Source: Glossina fuscipes
Taxonomy: Eukaryota; Arthropoda; Insecta; Diptera; Glossinidae
NCBI RefSeq assembly: GCF_014805625.2
Contig: NW_023998517.1
Location: 2,200,192 to 2,264,191, forward strand
Reading direction: 5' to 3'
Length of the DNA stretch: 64,000 bases
The notes below the pieces were generated by a model. It searched no databases, was not told the DNA's origin, and was given only the letters and a program-made list of their open reading frames with translations. Shown piece by piece: positions 14,100-25,200 of the stretch (positions are counted from its first letter, which is position 1; each line of letters begins with the position of its first letter). The translations under genes and the position numbers were made by a program.

Positions 14100-14700
14100 C
14101 CTTTCTCAAGGGCTCAAAGCAAAGGTCAAATCTGCATTTTCGAGATTCATTACTCTTGTTGTTTGATTTGAAGATATTTCTTGCCGAAGCCCGTCAAACA
14201 TTTGTAGACGCTTACGATGACGCTGCTCCATCATATCGCAATTGTTGGTTTTAGCTTCAACGTTGGTCTGTTTAAAAGGTGTGATTTTGACATCAACGTC
14301 AAAGAAACGGCCTGAAGGACCAAAAAAATTCAAAGACAATGGATTGCAAGACTTATTGGACGAAAAGCCAGCTCGAATTCTCAAAAAACTTTTCAACAGA
14401 TTAGCAGTTGATCAGTCAACTTTTTCTAGACGTCTAGATACGATGGACATCGCCCACAAGAAGGTAAAATGATCACCATATGAATAGACTACCACTTCGG
14501 GCGGTTTAATTGCTTGCCATGCAAAAAAAGAAGAGGTTTTTGCGGCGTATTGTGATTGGCCATGAAAAGTTGATCTATGGGTCAAGTTTTGCTTTTTGCA
14601 TATGGTGGGCTCGGCAAGGTGTGGTGTGTTATGGGCTGCTAAAACCGAATGAAACTGTTACTGCATATATGCTGCTGTAAAATGATCAAAATTCATGCAA
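14100..14700 (+). pseudogene. Degenerate mariner transposase fragment
   Basis: Translation in shifting frames gives the mariner helix-turn-helix region. An AEARQTFVDAYDDAAPSYRNC segment is followed, after a frameshift, by a KRPEGPKKF-like linker and a VDQSTFSRRL helix at about 14290-14430. After a stop comes RRIVIGHEKLIYG, matching the first catalytic-Asp region, where the aspartate of GDEKW is now His. The segment CIWWARQGVVCYGLLKPNETVT follows near 14600-14675. The match then ends, so the third catalytic Asp region and 3' terminal repeat are missing. Several frameshifts and stops mean no active transposase. Recognition rests on the conserved family pattern. Confidence 0.85.
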
Positions 14701-14736
14701 GCATCTTAACAAGGTATACCGAAAAGAATTTTTAAG

Positions 14737-14740
<4 letters not shown>

Positions 14741-14769
<29 letters not shown>
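14741..14769. repeat. (AT)n microsatellite
   Basis: About 29 bases of perfect AT dinucleotide repeat lie just downstream of the mariner relic. Similar TA runs occur near 7908, 19938, 36964, 48838 and 56129. Confidence 0.95.
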
Positions 14770-14770
<1 letters not shown>

Positions 14771-14987
14771 TTATATATTAAGGGCAAAAATCTATGATTC
14801 CCATTCGAATAAAATTTTACGAATAATGTCCCAATCGGATAATTTAGAAATATTTCACGCCCTTCACGGCCTGTCGGCTAAGAATCGGATCACTAGAAAA
14901 TGGAATAGATAACTTTTCATTCATTGAGAATAGTATTCAGTATGATTTTAGAAATTGTTACTTTATAATTTTAATGAAAAATTATAT

Positions 14988-14993
14988 TTTATT
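14988..14993 (-). terminator. Likely poly(A) signal of the Eps8-family gene
   Basis: AATAAA on the minus strand begins 24 bases after the gene's stop codon, which would give a very short 3' UTR. Only the hexamer is seen. Confidence 0.5.
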
Positions 14994-15016
14994 GTTGGTT
15001 TTCTTTTCTTTTTTTT

Positions 15017-17896
15017 TCAAAATACTTCATTTGGATTGTAGTCCTTTTCTTCAATCTTCTGCCTGGCTTTAGCTAATTTTGCTGATAATTCAGAGGAGCG
15101 CAGAGTTTTATACTAAAATCATGGATAATACAAAATTTAATTTAATCGATTTGAATCGGTTCGACATTATTTATAAAATAATAATTAAAAATTACCTCAG
15201 ATATATTTTTTTGTAAAACAATTTGTGATATTAACCGACGGCTTTCATTATGACCGAAATAATTTTCAAGAGTATGAGGTGATAGGGCGAACAATTCGCG
15301 TCCATTAAGACTGCGTAGCTTATTCACAATTGCATCCGAGAAACCTTTCGCTCGCAGCCATTCTTCAACTTCCTCAGGGTTAGAAGTTTGGTGAATATAG
15401 ATGTGTGGAGTTATCAAAATTTCTAAATCCTTGCGACGCTCGCGTTGCAAAAGCGTAAATTTCAATTCATCATTTATAGTATTTTGAAGAAGTAAAGCTT
15501 CATTCTCACTATCAGGGTTATTACGGGCAAGCACAGCTGCAAGATAAAAAATAACAAGAGAATGAGTAAGTAAATGAAATGCAATGTGAATAGGACGAGT
15601 GCGAATCCGCGACCATACCGCTGCGCTTCATTGTTCCGCTTGGAGTGTTGTTAGCAGAAGGAGGTGGCATTGGCGGTGGAACAGGTACTGCGGGCATACT
15701 TATCGAACGAGGCATTGAGCTTTTATGTACAGTCGTCTGGGATTCTGGCTGATGTTCTATTGGCAACGTTAGAGCGTGAACAGGCCGTTTCGTTTTTTGA
15801 TCTTTCATGTCGTTATCAAACATAGAAGAAACTGGCGAATCTGTCTCTCTTCCGGTGTAATCAGATTGCATGTCAAAATTATATGGCATAAGTATAGTAT
15901 ATGGAACGTACCCAAGATTACCGATCGAATTCCGAACTTTCCACCATTTACGTGAATCGTCGATAACCTTGAAGTAAAGAAAAGTTATTGTCATCTCAGG
16001 TGAAGCTTTCAACGGTTAGCACCAGTGTTGTAATTTATTATAGAAATATTCCCAACTATGGTCCATACAAAGTTTGTGTGAATGGTATTACAATTTCGAT
16101 AAACGAGCGGAAAGGATCGTATTTTTAGAGGGGTAGGCTAATCAACGGTATATCTACTTTGAAAGCTGTCTCCGAAAGAATTTACTGAACAGAGTCGATT
16201 TATATCTGTCTCCCCGAGAGTTTATTACGAATGGTACACATTTCTTGATCAATTCCGAACATATAGATTATATTTTGATTTCAGTGCTTTTTCGAGCATT
16301 GACCTTTGGATATTGTGATTATATTGCCCCTTTTTCACCCTGGTTTTCTTACCTCTAGATACTCGCCAACGGTGACATCTAATTCTTTGTGATTATTGGC
16401 TGTTTTGTTGTAAAGAACTTCGGCAATTTTGACATTTCGACTTTTCAAGCGCTCCAACCAAATATTATTCTTGCCAGGCATAAGTAAGGGTGACGGCGAT
16501 GCTGATCTAGAATCTTTTCTATTTTTAATATTGACTGGAGGTAAATAAGGCACTGGTTCATCTACAACCCAATCTGGCGACCATTCGTCATAGAAGATGG
16601 GTTGAAATCGCCCCTTGTGATTTTTGAATTGATCTTTGGGAATTGTCCAATTTGATCCAAGAGAATGCCAAAACTCGATTTCATTCTCGTCAAGACATGA
16701 TTCAAGAAATACTATAGTCTCTCGCTTTAATAGGGGATCTACTACATGCTTTGGTATTTTTGCTTCGTAGTAGACATCGTTACACACTTTCACAATAGTT
16801 TGCAACGAAACGAATGAGTTATGTATGGGATCAATATAATTTTGGAAATGATTTTGTAATTTCTGAATGTAGTTTAAGGCCAACTTGTGTTTTGCCAAAA
16901 TATCTTGAAACTCACTCTCCGTTGGTGGACGAGAACGAGTCACTAGCAAACCTTCGCCGTTGGAGTTGTGTTCATATTTTCTTAAATCTAATTCTTTTAA
17001 TGCTTCGGCGGCATATTGCAAACGCGTAACGAAACATTCGATATCCTCAAAGCAATGATTTACGACTTGTATGTCTTTGGCGATTTGTTCCTGTTCATTC
17101 ATGTTATTCTCTGCAGCGATTTCTGCAGCTTTTAGAGCGATATCATGTTGATCTTTAGCTGTTTGTGTTGATTTTCCATTTTTAGGCAAAGCAATATGGC
17201 TCTCGTTGCGATCAACCGTTACCAGTTCGCCATTGCTTAATGTTTTCAAATCCTCAACTAAATGTACAGCTGATACATCGCTTACCTAAGACAAAAAAAA
17301 CAAATATAAAACGCTATGTACTTAGGCTTAACTATGCAGTTACCCTACGCAATCAGAAACAATCGATGTACTTTAATCAATTTGAATCTGATTACAATAT
17401 AACTACCATTCGTAAATATATTGAGCAACGGAAGGATTGTAGGGTAACGTGTTAGTGGATTATAAGAGCATAATCGAAAAAGTTGCGTATAGATTGCTTA
17501 TTATTTACCGCTAACCTGAAAAAAATGCATCTCTGTGTTAGCTAAGGTAACGCCGGGCACCGTAAATACCAATATGTTATCATATGCTTCCTTCGTATCT
17601 TTGCTAATGAACGCCACTGGCTCAGTGATAAGAGAACCGGGGAAGTTTTCAATTTCTTTCAAATCGTGATCCAACATTACCAGCCATTGGCCATTAAAAC
17701 ACATATACATTTTCAACGGCCATATTCCTCCACTTTTATCCAACTCAAAAAGACTCTTTAGTTTCTTTTTTGGTCGGCGTATTTCCTCTTCATTTCTTAG
17801 TTTAAATGTGGCTAAATGTTCCAAAGCATACGTCGGCTTTACGTTCGTCTCATTAGTAATCAGATTATTTTTAATTTCAAGTGTGTGCTGTGTCAT
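15017..17896 (-). CDS. aru: Eps8-family adaptor protein (arouser-like), complete five-exon CDS
   Basis: Exons on the minus strand are 17896-17516, 17285-16353, 15967-15619, 15536-15196 and 15112-15017. All joints keep frame and follow GT-AG, giving 699 aa. Residues about 20-150 form the N-terminal PTB/PH-like domain (ALEHLATFKL, ending in MHFFQ). Residues about 410-468 form an SH3 domain (AEVLYNKT, WWKVRNSIGNLGYVP) whose Eps8-type pocket prefers PxxDY ligands. A proline-rich stretch (VPVPPPMPPP) sits near 530-540. Residues about 605-660 form the Eps8 SAM/pointed-like helical domain (EEVEEWL, RELFALSPHTLENYFG). The tail LSAKLAKARQKIEEKD resembles the amphipathic actin-capping helix. The family links EGF-receptor and Rac signalling to actin capping and bundling in the cytoplasm. 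The name aru follows the Drosophila member of the family; the family call is firm, orthology is inferred. The last exon is only 96 bases. Any non-coding 5' exon was not found. Confidence 0.9.
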
Positions 17897-18099
17897 TGCT
17901 TTATAATTAAAACTTCAAAATAGAACTAAAAATGAATTCTTTGAAATTAATAAAAATAGTTGGTTAAGTGATCAAAACGCTATTTGCACTTATGTACAAA
18001 ATAATTAATTTAGCAAACAAAGAAGTACTGCTAGAAAGCAAAATTCGGAGAACATCTATTTGGTTGCCATTATGTTTGTCTTCATACCTATCGCCAAAG

Positions 18100-18800
18100 C
18101 TTGAGGCGTATATTAGTTTTGCCAAAACGTTGGCAACGCCCAGAAGAAAGTTTCAGAGACCCGACAACTTATAGCACCATCAAAATCCGAATCGATTTAG
18201 GCATGTCCGTCTGTCCGTCCGCTTAATTTCTGTTATAAACATTCTCCAAAAATGAATCTATCGACTTCAAGTTGAGCAGAAACGTTCTAAGTTCTAGCAC
18301 GCAGGTTGATTTCGAAATGGGAAGCACACGCTTACAGTACCAGATAAATTGAGAATAGCTCTCTGCCTTATAAAAGAAATAAAAAATTGGCTTTTCGCTT
18401 CTTATTTATAAAATAAAGCCCATTAATCTACAAAAACTCGGAAAGTGTATTCAATGGGCGATACTGCAGTACCAGTACAAAATGGGGAAAGGTTGACCCA
18501 ATATTCTAGTGTGTCTTACTTAGTATAATTTTTTTCCAATACCTTCATAATGCGGAGAAACATCAAGAATGTAAATTCTTGGCGAGTTTCAAAATCGAAA
18601 AAGACCTAGGCGTGTCCTGTTGTTCGTTCGTTCCTCTCTCTATCTGTGCGACTTTGTAGTATCTGTGGTAAACATTCACCCGTTTGCAAAAATAAAGATA
18701 TCACCTACAAATTTGCGAAAGAATTTGAAAATGAGTCTGATCGACAATGGTTTTAAGCTAACCTCCTAGTCAGAATTATAATTTCTAATCAGTAGATAAA
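18100..18800 (+). repeat. Interspersed repeat with CTGTCCGTC signature, copy 3 (two modules)
   Basis: Module 1 (18100-18560) and module 2 (18560-18800) parallel 12700-13190 and 13190-13600 in order and orientation. Shared landmarks are GGCATGTCCGTCTGTCCGTC, GCAGTACCAGTACAAAA, TTTTTTTCCAATACCTTCAT and AATGCGGA at the module junction, then GTAGTATCTGTGGTAAACATTC. Diverged and non-coding. Confidence 0.6.
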
Positions 18801-20195
18801 CAGCTATTGAAAAACTACCAGCTATTTTGCTTTACAGAACCGTAATCGTCCAGAATGTATAATTCTGCGTTCATTAGGAGATAAATAACAAAAAATATTT
18901 TCAATTCTCGAAACGTCCATTTTCGTTACATTGCAATACTCTGTGGATACGTTTCCAAAAATATATATAAATATATTTTTTATAAAAATATATTTTTTCT
19001 CACAAATAAATTCATTCATAATCGATATCTCAGTAATAAATTTGCGAAATTGTTCTAAATTAGCAGGCGTAGCAGAGTCGACTTAAACAAAATGTAACCT
19101 GCGTCGCACATTGTTTTTTTTTTTTTTTTACGTAAATTTTGATAAGATAAACTTTAACTGCAGTCTCCGTCGAATTTTATTTCGTAGTAAGTCAATAGTA
19201 AAAACACCAAATATTTTAATTAATTTTGAGGTAAAGAAAATAATCTTAATATTGATCCTAAATATTTCACCACTGGCTGCTGTGATTCGGAACAGAATCG
19301 TTTTATTATTTATTATGATGAAGATATTTAGTCAATTTTTTTAATCACTTGATATTCTTTGCGAAATTTTGTAATTATTCGAACACTACTTTAGCACGTC
19401 AATGGCCGTGATTAACAATCGAACTAACATTGATTCAATCAGAGTGGTTTGGATTCATTGCTGAAATATGAGCGAACTGATTCTTATCAAACTATATAAA
19501 ACATATGACATGCTATCGTAAACATTGATAAAGATGAACATTCATTAGGCGTTATGTCATAATCAATGGAAAAAATCTGCAGGACTATTATTTTTAATTA
19601 TAATTAAAAATTTCACTACTAAGGGTCGCATTGCAATGACATTGTTATTAATTTTGTAATAGCTAGATGTATGCTCCACAATCATTGCACAACCATTCTT
19701 AATCATATCTTGACTTAATCAGTCTGTCCGTCCCTCCATGCGAAAGGGTATTTTAAAACTTGACAAATAGATTCTTGATTTATCTCCGAAGATTTCGAAA
19801 TAAATTCTGTTTGATAGAATAAAAAATCGACCAAAAAGTTGCATTTGCTATTTAAACAGATTGTAGTCGATACCTTTCCACTTATACAAGATATCGGTTT
19901 AAAATTTTTGCAAAAATAGGAAATATGTATGTGTGGTATATATATATGTGGTATATATATATATATATATATATAGGGGTGTGTGTATGTATTTTTGCGC
20001 CAGTGCATATTTTTTCTTTTTATATATATCTACAAACAGGTTACTCAACGAAAATATTTATATTGCGTGCGACAAGTGCATTTTAATACGTTATTGAAAT
20101 ACGTAGGATATCGCAAATAATGTTCTGGAGGAAATTCTTACGTCACATGTTTTTTAAATTTTTAGTCATAAGGAGTGCTCTTATGATGGAGATAG

Positions 20196-20305
20196 AAAAT
20201 GATCTCGACTAACAACAGGTCAATGACCATGGATTCGAGTAGAATTTTCAATAAAGCCGATAGCCTTAGAGGCGCTAATGCTTTCAGATTTTACTCTGAT
20301 TTAAT
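20196..20305 (+). repeat. tRNA-derived SINE-like element, copy C (5' truncated)
   Basis: This copy starts at GATCTCGACTAACAAC and so lacks the A box. It keeps a decayed B-box word (GGATTCGAGTAG) and the tail (AAAGCCGATAGCCTTAGAGG to TTTTACTCTGAT). It ends in a (TAA)n run, ATTTAATAATAATAATAATAA. Truncation at the 5' end plus a simple 3' repeat is typical of LINE-mobilised SINEs. Confidence 0.65.
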
Positions 20306-22129
20306 AATAATAATAATAAAGCGTATAAGTTAAGGTTTCCATTTTTGATTTACACAATAGTTTACAAAGGTGAAGTCTTTGTCTCTCTCTTGTTTGTCTC
20401 TCGTTTTTTAAAATTGATCGGTTTGCGGACAACTAACAATGGTTGATGATACATTTTTCAAAACTTTCCAAAATTAGTATTGAATTGTATTCGCCAGATG
20501 TGATCTGAAATTGCACAAATCAAACAGGGTAATAAAAACACTCTGTGAACATTCTGGTTTCGCTTGAAGAGCTTGGAACAACATTCAACTTGTCTTAGTT
20601 GGCTATATCTGCCGCGTGCCTTTATTTAGCTCAAAATGCGTGCCTTGTTTACAAAGCAAATGTGCAAATACGAGACTGTAAGTCGTTAACACAGCAATAA
20701 AGGAATAAAATTATACATGAATGGCGCTCATAAAACTTAGTTATAAGCTCTAAGAAATAATATTAAGAAATTTTCCAAATAATTAACATTTGCATGTGTA
20801 CAGCCAACCATTCAGCGCATGTTACGTAGTACAGAATTTTTGGATCTTATTTACATATATTTTCACACTTATTAGTGACATGTTTAAATTTTATAATGAA
20901 TTAATTAAATTTATGTTGCAATCTTATTTTCAACAAAATTGCATTGAAGGTTATTTATTAAAAAAAAAAAAAAAAAAAATGAAAATGAAAATTCAACAAT
21001 CGAGAAATTCATTGACAGTGTTCATGTCCATGACAATTTATTGCAGTGTGCGTGAAAAAATGTAAAAAAAAAAAATTAATATTTTTTAAATGAACGTAAA
21101 ATTTTAAATAGATGTAACTGTGTAATTGCTTTTATTAGTTTAACTGGTACTGAAACATTTGAAAGTGACTGCCTACACATTTTAAGCGGTATGCAGGGGC
21201 AGTCGAATTTGTAGAGCTATAAGAAACTTAACCAACTCAGCCAGATTAGCTTGCCGTTAAAGGTTGAATAATTTGCTCCTCCAAACTTCGATGGAAAAAA
21301 TGGGAAGGGCTTTCGTACTTACGTTATGTGCAAATCAAAAAGCAAAGATAAGAACAAGCATTTATGGTAAAGACAATGTGCCTGTTCGCTATAGTACATG
21401 TGGCAGTAATTGCAAAACATCTACACTTTCAGTTTTACGTTTTCTCAGACGAAACTTACATATGGACGTCCATTACCTTATGTATGCATATAAAATTTTG
21501 TAATATGCTAAGTGCTCCTATAGGTACCAAATTTTGTGTGGTTAAGTGAAATAGGTTTTAGTTACAGTGTCTTGACTGGTCGACATGCTTACGGGTAACC
21601 ATATATAATCTGCAGCCATGGGCCGAGAGGGTATCTGAGATATCAGCTATCTATTTGAATTTTTGCAAAAGAACTAATTCTAACAAAGCATTGGATGGGT
21701 GCTTTTGCTAATCAAGTTTTTTTTACATAAATCTATTCCTTATAGTTGTGAGACCTTGAAAGTACATATCTTAGTTTGCGAAGAAACCAACTCAGGGGTA
21801 GTAGGTAGAAAATTTATATAAATCATCCGAGCACTTCTATGCAGGTGCATGATTTACTTCTCGTTTCATTGCTTTTCGTTGCTCATCTTACAAAGGATGA
21901 AAGAATTGTAGCGAAAAATTCAAAAACTTCTGTATTCTATTAAATAATACGACAGCCAGCCACTCCCTACAGTAGCCATATATATAAACAAGTGCTTCAA
22001 TAGTATATACAAGCGTCGCGTATAGAATGGCAAGAAAATCGTGCTTTATATTTATTTCCGTTTCAAGTAGATTTTTGTTTTTATTTTATGTTTTTCTGAT
22101 CGTTAACTTGATGTTGACACTCGCAACAT

Positions 22130-22135
22130 TTTATT
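22130..22135 (-). terminator. Likely poly(A) signal of the peroxidase-like gene
   Basis: AATAAA on the minus strand lies about 88 bases past the stop codon. Only the hexamer is seen. Confidence 0.45.
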
Positions 22136-22222
22136 GCCCAATCATTGTTTAAGTGAATCCGAGCATTGCACTGAAGGGTTACTGAAAAGAAGGAGAACAT
22201 AATCAGAAAAAGGAGATGATGA

Positions 22223-25200
22223 TCATATCAATGTGAATTTATGGCTCTGTAGATGTACTAACTTCTTGGAAAATATCCGGAAAATGTTTGAAGGAACATA
22301 AACTAGATTCGAATTAGCACAAAGTAAATCGGCAGCAGAGATTCCCTTAAGTTCGTTGATGAGAGCAAATAGTTCAGACCAAGCTTCATCCTGATAGCGT
22401 AGTTTAGAAAATTGTTCAGCTAGAAAATCCAGAAGGGAAACAAAGCACACAAAATTAAATGCTTTCCTTATTAAGAAAAACGCTTGTATATGAAAAGGTT
22501 TACCTATAATACACTGAAACGTTGGTCCAACTGTAGCATTTGGGGCCGCAGACTCCGATATTCCACCGACTATCAAATCGATATCCATGAAGTTTCTATA
22601 CGCATTTTTCAATTTATTCAACTCCTGTCAAGAAACAAGGAAAAATGACAGACGAAAGTCTATTATTGGTTAAACATGATGAGAAAACTATAGCTTTTTC
22701 TCTTGCGGTACAGAACCCTTAAGAAAAGCCAGTGAGCTTGGTAAAGACCACTAGAAAAGTGAACACTTCCCCTTTTTAGACTTTTATAAGCTATTGTGAC
22801 TTGGGTCGCCCTAAGGTCGGTTACCGAATATTGTTTACATTAAAAAGCATTTAGATGTATCGCTAATTAGCTTGCAATTAAAGAGCTTTCGTTGGCCGAT
22901 CGGCTACGGGCAAATATTAAAGGTTTTGGTTTTGTTTGCAGTTTACAAGTTTTTAATAGCAATGCGTTAAATTCATTGCTTTTGTTTTTCGTTCATATAA
23001 CTGCTATGGATGGATCACAGGAAAATGATCATCAAATATGCAGGTGGATGGAAGCTTGACATGATCTTTCGACTTGATTTCTGGACTTGATGGAATTCCA
23101 TCGAATTACTTAAATCTTGCGCTATCGACCTATGTGGTGTTATCTCAAAGATTTTTAACTAGTGCTTAAATTTAGGTGTTTTCCCTTTTTGTTGGAAGAG
23201 TAGTTTGCTTACTCTTATTCCAGTGGAAGGAGACAACTTGTTGAGAACTGCAGAGGCATTGCCAAGTTGAGTGTCTTGCCTAAGCTGTTTGAGCGAATAT
23301 TGACTCAGCGTTTGGCATTAGCATGGCTTTCGGAAAGGGCGATCTATAGTCACCAATTTGTTAGAGTTTACTTGTAATGTTTTCAAGGCTTTTTTTAGTG
23401 GCTCTCGCACAGATGTTATATGCACTGATTTAAGCAAAGCGTTTGATATGGTCAACTACAACTTACTTATCTTTAAACTCAAAGCCTCTGTCTTCCCTTT
23501 CTATTTAGTGAAATGGATAAGCTCTTATCTGCACAATAGATCCTTCAGGGTTCTGTTTAACTTCGTCAACTCGGATGAATTTCACGTGACGTCTGGCGTA
23601 CCTCAAGGTAGCCACTTAGACCCATTTTATTGCTATATTTGCTATATCTCTTTAGATTGTAAAGAAAGAAAAGATACATCTGCTAAACGCTGTAAAGCTT
23701 TTTTGACCTGCTTAATTATAATTCCAAATCGGTCATGTCCATAAAAGTGCTCTTATGCAAGCAGATTGGACTTGTAGAACCAAATTTAGAAAACTTGTTC
23801 ATGTTGCTTTATGAAGTTTTTGAAGTTTATCCTACCAGTAGCCGACGATAGAATGATAAATAAACGGCATCATCCGTGAAGCATCCAGTTTAGGGCAAAT
23901 CTTACTTTTCTGACTGTTCTTGGCGGCAGACATATAAGTTTTCTTATCAAAATCCAACGCCCATTTCCACCCATTTACATACCTTCAAAGCAATAAACTT
24001 CCCCAGATCATTCCAATTATTTATATTTGTCTTCTTGCATTCTTCCAAATATTTCACATATGGCTTAAGTCCATGATCACGATTGCGTTGAATATCAAAA
24101 GCCAATATATCCCAATGAGTGGGCGGTAAATCCCTCATGAAATTTGTTAACAACTATTCTTAAGTATACATTAGTATTAATGAAAAAATTCGTAGAATTT
24201 TTAGATGTACAATAAACTTACGCTATTTTCATATGTGGCATCCATTTTTATGGCTTTTTGATGCAATAACGAATATAATACGTCGTTGAATTTTTTTGTG
24301 GTATATTGAAAAGTGGGATTATAAATCTCTTTCTTCAATGCGAAAACGTTCGAGGAATATGTTATGATTGGTGGTGGGCTAACATGTTTCTCGCCACTTC
24401 GGGAGCTAAGTATAGTGTATTCTACTAAATGATCAGAATTGCGCAATATATTTGGAATCATTGAGAAAAAAAATCTGATACCCGCGACACCGAACTCATT
24501 GGATATTTGCTGTTCGTTATCGCGTATAATCTTCTTATTGATATTCGAAGCCAATGAATTCCCTATGACCTCGGGTAGCCATTGTTCGAATACAATATGC
24601 CGATACATCAGAATATTAATAGTTTTCGCCTTCTCAAACAGCATTTCATCATTCCATTGAGGGTATTTGATTTTTAATTTTCGAGCTATACGATTATGAT
24701 TCCGCATGAAAATTGTATAGATGACAATGGTGTAGGGATTGTTGTTGACACGCGAATCGCCAGCCATAAAACATAACTGTTTATTCATATCGGCTTCTTT
24801 TATAGAGCAAAATTTATGCATGCGTTCATTAGGTACCAGAGGTAATAGTTCATCTCCCCGCTTTAGAGAATTTGTTGATTTCAACAAACCGTCCTTGTAC
24901 GAACGCATAAGCTTTTGTTCTTCATCCGCAGAACCATACAGTTGAGAGAGATCTAGAGTGGGCGTGGCTTGGTTAAACTATTTAGGAATACATATGTAAG
25001 TCTAATAAGTGCACGATAAGATTAAGTGGTTTTAGATGAAATACTTTCTCTGGAGCAGCAAACGTGCAGTTGTCCCCAACTGTTAGTGCACTTCGAACAT
25101 AGGTGAGACATGTATCAGGACCGTACTTCAACGATATGTCTTCGCTTAATAAAGGCGCACATGCGGGATGACGATAACGCGGTTGAAGTTTATGATTTCT

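Larger units (their letters stand above)
17897..22222. other. Intergenic stretch between the Eps8-family and peroxidase genes
   Basis: No gene recognised. It holds a two-module interspersed repeat (18100-18800), a SINE-like tail (20196-20305), a (TA)n run near 19938-19975 and an A-run near 20960-20978. Both flanking genes are on the minus strand, so this region should contain the aru promoter and the 3' end of the peroxidase gene. No core promoter motif stood out. Confidence 0.6.

Noticed and set aside
14106..14396. A 96-codon minus-strand frame opposite the 14 kb mariner
   Set aside because: It is the antisense shadow of the mariner fragment.
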